DNA of 14,334 nucleotides, taken from positions 1-14,334 of the forward strand of contig QHWF01000432.1 of assembly GCA_003222455.1 (NCBI GenBank), in the 5' to 3' direction. Positions within the stretch are counted from its first letter, which is position 1. Every line of letters begins with the position of its first letter. The notes beneath the pieces are model-generated. The model did not search any database, was not told the DNA's origin, and worked only from the letters and a program-made list of their open reading frames with translations. Positions 7,238 to 13,079 of this stretch are shown piece by piece. This DNA comes from Acidobacteriota bacterium (GTDB lineage Bacteria > Acidobacteriota > Vicinamibacteria > Vicinamibacterales > CAVVIG01). Position numbers and translations under genes: made by a program.

Positions 7238-7320
7238 GAACGTCACGATAGAACGTAGAGGCCGCAAAGGACGCAAAGAAAGATAGGTTCTTCTTAGCGG
7301 CCTTCGCGGCCTTTGCGTTC
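7238..7320 (+). repeat. Hairpin repeat, copy B (9-nt units)
   Basis: This 83-bp element shares the first 19 bases of copy A with one difference, GAACGTCACGATAGAACGT, and has the same 9-nt units and inverted arm. Its arms pair at 25 of 30 positions. It lies 30 bp upstream of the acyl-CoA synthetase start, in the divergent gap before the PilZ gene, so it cannot be only a terminator. With copy A it brackets the synthetase gene in direct orientation. Confidence 0.9.
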
Positions 7321-7380
7321 AAACGGGCATCAGTCAGTCGGATAGGCTGCTCAGCCCCGGGTCTATCCGCGGGCGAATTG

Positions 7381-7386
7381 TATACT
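7381..7386 (+). promoter_or_regulatory. Candidate -10 element directly before the PilZ gene
   Basis: TATACT ends 8 nt before the GTG start at 7395. If it is the -10 element, transcription would start at or just before the start codon, giving a leaderless mRNA. No good -35 is seen 17 nt upstream, so this is tentative. Confidence 0.3.
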
Positions 7387-7394
7387 GGTGTGCT

Positions 7395-8099
7395 GTGGCC
7401 GACGCGTGCACGGTCGTCATAGGCGCACCTGATCTGTTGCCATCGCTGAAACGTCGAACGCCCGCGGGAGACGGCGAGGTCCTCGCGTTCTCTGACGCCG
7501 ACGCCCTCCAGGCATTGCAGGTCATCTCGCAACGTCGTCCGCGGATGGTGGCGCTGGAGCGCTACTTCGCCGGTACGCCGCGGGGTGCCGCGCTCATCAA
7601 CCGGATCAAGGCCGATCCTGCCCTGGCGAACGCCGAGATCCGCGTCGTCTCGCACGAAGGCGACTACACGCGCGTGCTGTCGCGGGGCACCGCGGCGGCA
7701 TCAGCGGTGAGACCGAATTCGGTCGCTGCGCCGCCAACGCAGGGCAGCGTCAGGACAGCAACGGCTTTCCTGGCGCTCGATGGACAGGGAACGCGGCGCG
7801 CGGCGCGATACCGCATGGCGCCACAAGTGGAGGTCGTCGTCGACGGCAACGTCGCGACGCTGGTCAATCTCTCGATTGCCGGGGCGCAGGTGGTTTCAGC
7901 CGCCATCCTGCGCCCGAATCAGCGCGTTCGCATGACGCTGGCCGACGATGCCGCGACGGTCCGGTTCAGCGCCGCGGTCGCGTGGGCCGCGTTCGAGATT
8001 CCGCCGAAGGCCGGGCCGCAGTACCGCGCCGGCCTTGAATTCACGGACGCCGATCCCGCGGCCGTCGATGCCTTCTGCGACAGACACAAAGACGAATGA
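7395..8099 (+). CDS. PilZ-domain protein with degenerate N-terminal receiver
   Basis: This 234-residue protein starts at GTG. Residues 4-90 have the alternating strand/helix pattern of a receiver, including ALINRIKADPAL, but lack the acidic pair, and the phosphoacceptor position seems to be Glu55 (MVALERYFAG). A flexible Ala/Pro-rich linker (96-120) leads to a PilZ domain (about 130-232) with the c-di-GMP binding residues RRAARYR (134-140, RxxxR) and NLSIAG (158-163, N-x-S-x-x-G). It is therefore a likely c-di-GMP effector in the cytoplasm; the output target is unknown. The HD-GYP phosphodiesterase in this window could lower its ligand, although the two genes are 4.4 kb apart. It converges on purA. 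Confidence 0.85.
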   Translation: MADACTVVIGAPDLLPSLKRRTPAGDGEVLAFSDADALQALQVISQRRPRMVALERYFAGTPRGAALINRIKADPALANAEIRVVSHEGDYTRVLSRGTAAASAVRPNSVAAPPTQGSVRTATAFLALDGQGTRRAARYRMAPQVEVVVDGNVATLVNLSIAGAQVVSAAILRPNQRVRMTLADDAATVRFSAAVAWAAFEIPPKAGPQYRAGLEFTDADPAAVDAFCDRHKDE

Positions 8100-8133
8100 G
8101 AGGGCGAATGCGTAGAGCGGATGGCGGATTGGT

Positions 8134-8165
8134 AGAGCGGGTGGTGACCTCGATAATCCCGCTCT
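8134..8165. terminator. Hairpin between convergent PilZ and purA genes
   Basis: AGAGCGGG (8134-8141) and CCCGCTCT (8158-8165) form a perfect 8-bp stem with a 16-nt loop between the two convergent stops. There is no T-tract, so factor-independent termination is uncertain. The left arm is part of a partial direct repeat TAGAGCGG (8113-8120 and 8133-8140). Confidence 0.4.
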
Positions 8166-8170
8166 CTGAC

Positions 8171-8210
8171 CGTTAATCCGCAATGCGCAATCCGAAATCC
8201 GCAATGCGGA
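8171..8210 (-). repeat. 7-nt periodic repeat forming the purA 3' end
   Basis: On the minus strand the sequence runs in 7-nt steps: GCATTGC, GGATTTC, GGATTGC, GCATTGC, GGATTAA. A 13-bp stretch, AATCCGCAATGCG on the plus strand, recurs at 8175-8187 and 8196-8208, a distance of 21. The repeat encodes the last ten residues of PurA (IADFGLRIAD) and its stop codon. Confidence 0.85.
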
Positions 8211-9459
8211 GGACGTCGTCGCGCTCCGACCCGGTCGACACGATGGCTGCCGGCACGCCGCTCACCTCTTCGAGCCGGGCGATGTACTTCCGCGCCGCGG
8301 CCGGAAGTTGATCGAAGCGGCGCAAACCCTTCGTCGGTGCGTCCCAGCCGGATATCGATTCGTAGATGGGCTCGCACTGCGCCAACTGGCCCGTATCGGC
8401 AGGAAAATTGGCGATGGTCCGGCTGCCGGCGCGATACCCGGTGCAAATCCGGATGGTCTCGAGCCCGTCGAGGACGTCGAGTTTCGTCAGGGCCAGGCCG
8501 TCCAGACCGTTCAGGCGCGCCGCATAGCGCACGGCGACCGCGTCGTACCAGCCGCACCGGCGCGGCCGCCCGGTGACCGCGCCGTATTCGCTGCCGCTCT
8601 CGCGCAGGCGCGCGCCCATCGCGCCCGAGAGCTCGGTCGGGAACGGTCCTTCGCCCACGCGTGTGGTGTACGCCTTCACCACGCCGAGCACACGGCCGAT
8701 CGCCTTGGGCGGAACGCCGAGTCCCGTGCACACGCCGCCGATCGAGGCGTTCGACGACGTGACGTACGGATAGGTGCCGTGATCGATATCGAGCAGCGTG
8801 CCCTGGGCGCCTTCGAACAGAATCGACTTGCCGTCGCGCATCGCGTCGGTGAGCAGAACCGAGACGTCGCGGATCCACGGCTTCATGCGCTCGGCGTGCT
8901 TCAACATCTGATCGAGCACCGGCTTCCAGTCCATCGTGCTGTCCTGCACCAGCCGGTTGCGCGCCGTGACGTTGTCGCGCACGTTCTGTTCGAGGCCCGC
9001 CGGATCGGCGAGGTCGCACACGCGGATCCCGCGGCGTGCAATCTTGTCTTCGTACGCGGGACCGATGCCGCGCGACGTCGTGCCGATCTTCCGTTCGCCT
9101 CGTCGCGCTTCGGAGAGCAGGTCGAGATCGCGGTGGTACGGCAGAATCAGGTGCGCCTTGTCGCTGATGACGATGCGGTCGTCGATGTCGACACCGTTTC
9201 GCGCCAGCTCGTCCACTTCGGCGAACAAGGCCTGCGGATCGATCACGACACCATTTCCGATGACGCACGTGATACCCGGATGCAGAATGCCGGCGGGAAT
9301 CAGACGGAGAATGAACTTCGCCCGGTGCACGTACACGGTATGGCCGGCGTTGTGTCCGCCCTGGTACCGTGCCACGAGCGAGAAATGCGGCGTGAGGAGA
9401 TCGACGATCTTGCCTTTGCCTTCATCGCCCCACTGCGCACCGAGGATGGCAACATTCAT
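8173..9459 (-). CDS. purA: Adenylosuccinate synthetase
   Basis: This 428-residue enzyme joins IMP and aspartate using GTP, the first committed step from IMP to AMP. The N-terminus carries the GTP-binding loop GAQWGDEGKGK (7-17) with Asp12, and His40 in QGGHNAGHT; later come TTSRGIGPAYEDK and the Asp-rich GTP/IMP binding segments. The start matches family N-termini (MNVAILGAQWG). The usual fold ends near VSTGSERDDVLR; the final ten residues (IADFGLRIAD) come from a 7-nt repeat that supplies the stop, so the natural end has been replaced or extended. No Shine-Dalgarno sequence is present: a heptamer repeat begins one base before the ATG. Divergent from hutH. Confidence 0.96.
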   Translation of the reverse strand: MNVAILGAQWGDEGKGKIVDLLTPHFSLVARYQGGHNAGHTVYVHRAKFILRLIPAGILHPGITCVIGNGVVIDPQALFAEVDELARNGVDIDDRIVISDKAHLILPYHRDLDLLSEARRGERKIGTTSRGIGPAYEDKIARRGIRVCDLADPAGLEQNVRDNVTARNRLVQDSTMDWKPVLDQMLKHAERMKPWIRDVSVLLTDAMRDGKSILFEGAQGTLLDIDHGTYPYVTSSNASIGGVCTGLGVPPKAIGRVLGVVKAYTTRVGEGPFPTELSGAMGARLRESGSEYGAVTGRPRRCGWYDAVAVRYAARLNGLDGLALTKLDVLDGLETIRICTGYRAGSRTIANFPADTGQLAQCEPIYESISGWDAPTKGLRRFDQLPAAARKYIARLEEVSGVPAAIVSTGSERDDVLRIADFGLRIAD

Positions 9460-9460
9460 A

Positions 9461-9484
9461 GTCGTTAGTCGTCAGTCGTCAGTC
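9461..9484 (-). repeat. GACTNNN heptamer array abutting the purA start codon
   Basis: On the plus strand, GTCGTTA (9461-9467), GTCGTCA (9468-9474), GTCGTCA (9475-9481) and GTC form a 7-nt tandem; on the minus strand it reads GACTGAC units ending one base before the purA ATG. It takes the place where a ribosome site would be expected. Confidence 0.8.
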
Positions 9485-9683
9485 TCCGTCGTTCATCCGA
9501 CGGCGCGTGCTCGTTGCATGGACCTGACTGGCGCGGAACGAACTATGATTTTACTCTCAATTTCGCGCCGCCTCTCTCGCCAACTCGTGAGAACGCCGCC
9601 GATCGCACGAAGATGGCCGCGGTCGTCCGGGAGCTCAGAATGGGACTGAGGAGCGAGATTGAGGACCGACAACTGAGGCGGTG
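9485..9683. other. Middle of the purA-hutH divergent gap
   Basis: No gene is supported in these 199 bp between two outward-facing heptamer arrays. The one notable feature is an AT-rich patch at 9541-9563 that contains TATGAT on the plus strand (9544-9549) and TAAAAT on the minus strand (9548-9553). Either could be a -10 element for hutH or purA, but neither has a convincing -35 at 16-18 nt. Confidence 0.3.
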
Positions 9684-9725
9684 GACTGCCGACTGGTGAC
9701 TGAGGACTGAAGACTGGTGACACTG
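9684..9725 (+). repeat. GACTNNN heptamer array before hutH
   Basis: Six perfect 7-nt steps: GACTGCC, GACTGGT, GACTGAG, GACTGAA, GACTGGT, GACACTG, with degenerate units further upstream (9664-9677). The array ends 12 nt before the hutH ATG. It is the same GACT-based family as the array at purA, in inverted orientation, so the pair bounds the divergent gap. Confidence 0.85.
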
Positions 9726-9737
9726 CGATCATCTGAC

Positions 9738-11333
9738 ATGATCTTGCTCGATGGCCACTCGCTCACGCTCGAACAGCTGCTCGCAGTTGCGGACCGCGGC
9801 GAACCGGTTGCGCTGACTGACGCCGCGCGCGAGCGCGTGACCGCCTCTCGAGCAGTCGTCGACGCACGCGCGCGAGGCGACGAACCGGCCTATGGCATCA
9901 ACACCGGATTCGGCTCGTTCGCCGACGTCCGGATCGCCGCCGGCGAGCTCGAGACGCTCCAGCTCAATCTGCTGCGCAGCCATGCCGCGGGCGTCGGCGA
10001 TCTGCTTCCCGTCCGCACGGTCCGCGCCATCATCGCGCTGCGCGCGAACGTGCTCGCGAAGGGCTTCTCCGGAATCAGGCTCGAGACGCTCGACGCGCTC
10101 ATCGCGCTGCTCAACGAAGGCGTGCACCCGGCCGTCCCGTCGCGCGGCTCAGTCGGCGCCAGCGGGGATCTCGCACCGCTCGCCCATCTGGCGCTCGTGT
10201 TGATCGGCGAAGGTGAAGCCTGCCTGAACGTGGACGACGATCAACGCAGAACTCGCGGAACCCGCGGAGACGACCAAGGGGCTCTGCGGGTTCCGCGGGT
10301 TCCGCGGGTAAGGTCATGGCTGCCCGGCGCTGAGGCGCTGCACCGCGCCCACCTCGAGCCGATCACGCTCGGCCCGAAGGAAGGGCTCGCGCTCATCAAC
10401 GGGACCCAACCCTCAACCGCGGTCCTGGCGCTGGCGGTCGCCGCCGCGGAACAGATCGCGCGCGCCGCGGATATCGCGGCCGCGCTGTCGATCGACGCAT
10501 TGCGCGGATCGATCCACCCGTTCGACGCGCGCATTCACGACGCCCGGCCCCACCCCGGCCAGCAGATCGCGGCCGCCAATATCGAGGGGTTGATGCGCGG
10601 CAGCGGTATCAACAAGTCGCACGAGTTCTGCGGCAAGGTCCAGGACGCCTATTCGATGCGCTGCGCGGCGCAGGTCCACGGCGCGACCCGCGACGCGTTG
10701 CGCTTCGTGCGCGGCATCGTCGACATCGAGTCGAACAGCGCCACCGACAACCCGATGGTCTTCGCCGACACAGGTGACATCGTCTCGTGCGGCAACTTCC
10801 ACGGCGCGCCGATCGCGATGGCCGCCGACCTGCTCGCGGCGGCGATCGTGCCGCTCGCCACGATCAGCGAACGGCGGACCGATCGCCTCGTCGATCCGGC
10901 GCTCAGCGGCCTGCCGGCGTTTCTCACGCGCGCCGGCGGGCTGCGGTCGGGATTCATGCTCGCGCAGGTCACCGCCGCCGCGGTGGCCTCGGAACTGAAG
11001 TCGATGGCGCATCCAGCCGGCGTGGACACGATTCCGACGTCGGCAAACAAGGAGGATCACGTCAGCATGAGCATGACCGCCGCGCTCACAGCCGAGCGCG
11101 CCGTGGCGCGCGCGCGCGAGGTCGTGGCGATCGAGCTGCTCTGCGCGTGCCAGGCCATCGATCTGCTGGCGCCGCTCACCACGTCGCCGGCGCTCGCGCG
11201 TGTGCACGCGCGGGTGCGGGCGGATGTGCCGGCGCTGGATCAGGACCGCGCACTGGCGCCGGACATCGCCGCGATCGTTGCCCTGGTTGCATCGGGCGAG
11301 CTGGATGCCGCGTGCAACGGACGAGTCAAGTGA
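9738..11333 (+). CDS. hutH: Histidine ammonia-lyase with in-frame palindromic insertion
   Basis: This 531-residue cytoplasmic enzyme converts histidine to urocanate and ammonia, the first step of histidine degradation. Ala141-Ser142-Gly143 (GASGDLAPLAHL) form the MIO cofactor. Tyr305 (VQDAYSMRC) and Glu439 (SANKEDHVSM) align with Pseudomonas putida Tyr280 and Glu414, while the MIO is offset by one residue the other way; this gives a net insertion of about 26 residues between them. The extra residues (about 166-193, including RRTRGTRG and RVPRVPRVR) are encoded by a 9-nt periodic inverted repeat at 10242-10310. The frame and all key residues are preserved, so the enzyme is probably active. ATG 9738 is chosen because MILLDGHSLTLEQL matches HutH N-termini; a GTG at 9717 lies inside the repeat. 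No ribosome site is seen. Confidence 0.96.
   Translation: MILLDGHSLTLEQLLAVADRGEPVALTDAARERVTASRAVVDARARGDEPAYGINTGFGSFADVRIAAGELETLQLNLLRSHAAGVGDLLPVRTVRAIIALRANVLAKGFSGIRLETLDALIALLNEGVHPAVPSRGSVGASGDLAPLAHLALVLIGEGEACLNVDDDQRRTRGTRGDDQGALRVPRVPRVRSWLPGAEALHRAHLEPITLGPKEGLALINGTQPSTAVLALAVAAAEQIARAADIAAALSIDALRGSIHPFDARIHDARPHPGQQIAAANIEGLMRGSGINKSHEFCGKVQDAYSMRCAAQVHGATRDALRFVRGIVDIESNSATDNPMVFADTGDIVSCGNFHGAPIAMAADLLAAAIVPLATISERRTDRLVDPALSGLPAFLTRAGGLRSGFMLAQVTAAAVASELKSMAHPAGVDTIPTSANKEDHVSMSMTAALTAERAVARAREVVAIELLCACQAIDLLAPLTTSPALARVHARVRADVPALDQDRALAPDIAAIVALVASGELDAACNGRVK
10242..10310. repeat. Palindromic 9-nt-unit element inside hutH
   Basis: The left arm (10245-10269) runs CGCAGAACT, CGCGGAACC, CGCGGAG; the right arm (10282-10309) carries CGGGTTCCG units and is its inverse, with 22 of 25 positions pairing and a 12-nt loop. 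Both arms have a strict 9-nt period, so each unit is three codons and the frame is kept. The layout (three units, loop, three inverted units) matches copies A and B elsewhere in the window, with a different unit sequence. Confidence 0.88.
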
Positions 11334-11352
11334 AAAATTTTGCATTTTCAGT

Positions 11353-11381
11353 TTGACAACGTTCGCGCCGCTTCTTAAGGT
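11353..11381 (+). promoter_or_regulatory. Candidate promoter for hutU
   Basis: A consensus -35 TTGACA (11353-11358) is followed after 17 nt by TAAGGT (11376-11381), a weak -10 (3 of 6). It lies in an AT-rich patch of the 75-bp hutH-hutU gap, just after the near-palindromic AAAATTTT (11334-11341 area). This would let hutU and the ATPase be transcribed apart from hutH. A second AT-rich hexamer TAGTAT lies at 11383-11388 but is too far from the -35. Confidence 0.4.
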
Positions 11382-11408
11382 CTAGTATTCCGCGTCAGCG
11401 TCAGGTTC

Positions 11409-13079
11409 ATGGCAATTCTCACCCGGATCGTTCGAGCACCGCGCGGCGCAGCACTGACGTGCAAGGGATGGCCCCAGGAGGCTGCGCTGCGGATGCTGAT
11501 GAACAATCTGGATCCTGAGGTCGCCGAGCGGCCCGACGATCTCATCGTCTACGGCGGCTCAGGAAAGGCGGCGAGGAACTGGGCGGCCTTCGATGCCATC
11601 GTGCGCTCGCTGACAGCGCTCGAGCACGACGAAACACTCGTGGTTCAGTCGGGTAAGCCGGTCGGCATCTTTCATACTCATCCTGGCGCACCGCGCGTGC
11701 TCATTGCGAACGCGCTGCTGGTACCGGCATGGGCCACGTGGGATAATTTCCGCGATCTCGAGCATCGCGGTCTCACCATGTTCGGACAGATGACGGCGGG
11801 CAGCTGGATTTACATCGGCAGCCAGGGCATCGTGCAGGGCACGTACGAAACGCTGGCCGCCGTCGGGCGCCGGCATTTCGGCGGATCGTTGACGGGCCGC
11901 CTCTTCGTCACCGCTGGACTCGGCGGCATGGGCGGCGCTCAACCGCTGGCAGCCGTCATGAACGGCGCCGCTGCGCTTGTCATCGAAGTCGACGGGCAGC
12001 GCATCGCGCGCCGGCTCGCGACGAAGTATCTCGACGAAACGACTGACAGCCTGGATGCAGCGCTCGACCGCGTCACGGACTGGACGCGCACGGGAACGGC
12101 GCGATCGATCGGGCTGCGCGCAAACGCCGCCGATGTGCTGCCGGCACTGGTGGCGCGCGATCTGACGCCGGACGTGCTGACCGATCAAACCTCGGCACAC
12201 GACGCCTTGAACGGGTACGTGCCGAACGGCCTCGCGCTCGACGAGGCGATCAGGCTCCGCGAGCGTCGTCCGGCGGAGTATGTCGAACGATCGATGGCGG
12301 CCATGGCCATGCACGTGCGAGCGATGCTGACGCTCCGCGAGCGCGGCGCCATCGCCTTCGACTACGGCAACAACATCCGCGCGCAGGCGCGGGCGGCCGG
12401 CGTGGCGAACGCGTTCGACCTGCCGGGCTTCGTGCCCGAATACATCCGTCCGCTGTTCTGCCAGGGCAAGGGCCCGTTCCGCTGGGCCGCGCTCTCGGGC
12501 GATCCCGACGACATCCGGATCACCGACGATGCGGCGCTCGAGATGTTCGGCCACGATGCCGCGCTCGTCCGCTGGATTCACCTGGCCCGCGAGCGCGTCG
12601 CCTTTCAAGGACTGCCGGCGCGGATTCTCTGGCTCGGCTACGGCGAGCGCGCCCGGTTCGGGCTGCGCCTCAACGCGCTGGTCCGCGAGGGCCGGGTCAA
12701 GGCCCCGATTGTGATCGGGCGCGACCATCTGGATACGGGATCGGTGGCCTCTCCGAACCGCGAGACCGAAGGCATGCGCGATGGCAGCGATGCCATTGCC
12801 GACTGGCCGATCCTCAACGCGCTGCTGAACGCGTCGAGCGGCGCCACGTGGGTGTCGGTCCACCACGGCGGCGGCGTCGGCATCGGCCACTCGCTGCACG
12901 CCGGCATGGTGATCGTCGCCGACGGCTCGGCCGACGCCGACGTCCGGCTCGAACGGGTACTCTCGTGCGACCCCGGGATTGGTGTGCTGCGTCACGCCGA
13001 TGCCGGCTATCCCGAAGCGATCGCGACGGCTGTTCGCGAAAACCTTCGAATTCCGATGCGTGAGGAAGGCGAATGTTGA
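11409..13079 (+). CDS. hutU: Urocanate hydratase, active-site Cys replaced by Leu
   Basis: This 556-residue NAD+-dependent enzyme converts urocanate to imidazolonepropionate, the second step of histidine degradation. Length and blocks match the family: APRGAALTCKGW, the NAD-contact start DLIVYGGSGKAARNW, LFVTAGLGGMGGAQPLA, FCQGKGPFRWAALSGDP, GRDHLDTGSVASPNRETEG, GSDAIADWP and HHGGGVGIGHSLHAGMV. The signature FQGLPARICW reads FQGLPARILW here: Leu407 (CTC at 12627-12629) stands where Pseudomonas putida has Cys410, annotated as active site. Other expected residues (the early Tyr, the Arg in GPFRW, the Asp in GSDAIADW) are kept. It follows hutH by 75 bp and overlaps the ATPase start by 7 nt. A weak CAGG precedes the ATG. 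Confidence 0.95.
   Translation: MAILTRIVRAPRGAALTCKGWPQEAALRMLMNNLDPEVAERPDDLIVYGGSGKAARNWAAFDAIVRSLTALEHDETLVVQSGKPVGIFHTHPGAPRVLIANALLVPAWATWDNFRDLEHRGLTMFGQMTAGSWIYIGSQGIVQGTYETLAAVGRRHFGGSLTGRLFVTAGLGGMGGAQPLAAVMNGAAALVIEVDGQRIARRLATKYLDETTDSLDAALDRVTDWTRTGTARSIGLRANAADVLPALVARDLTPDVLTDQTSAHDALNGYVPNGLALDEAIRLRERRPAEYVERSMAAMAMHVRAMLTLRERGAIAFDYGNNIRAQARAAGVANAFDLPGFVPEYIRPLFCQGKGPFRWAALSGDPDDIRITDDAALEMFGHDAALVRWIHLARERVAFQGLPARILWLGYGERARFGLRLNALVREGRVKAPIVIGRDHLDTGSVASPNRETEGMRDGSDAIADWPILNALLNASSGATWVSVHHGGGVGIGHSLHAGMVIVADGSADADVRLERVLSCDPGIGVLRHADAGYPEAIATAVRENLRIPMREEGEC

Noticed and set aside
8109..8150. tRNA-like TGGTAGAGCGGGTGG near the purA end
   Set aside because: It resembles a D-arm by chance; no acceptor stem, anticodon arm or T-loop (GTTCRA) can be found around it.
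7919..9268. Minus-strand open frame of 449 codons overlapping purA in another frame
   Set aside because: Same strand as purA but shifted; the translation is Arg-rich without domains, and it crosses the purA stop and the PilZ gene.
8308..9468. Long plus-strand open frame of 386 codons opposite purA
   Set aside because: It lies antisense to a full-length purA with all motifs; the translation is low-complexity Arg/Ala-rich and resembles no family, as expected for antisense frames in GC-rich genes.
9684..9725. Heptamer array considered as a CRISPR array
   Set aside because: Units are 7 nt and contiguous, with no spacers of CRISPR length and no cas genes nearby.
11559..12995. Minus-strand open frame of 478 codons opposite hutU
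   Set aside because: Antisense to a clear urocanase; no recognisable motif.
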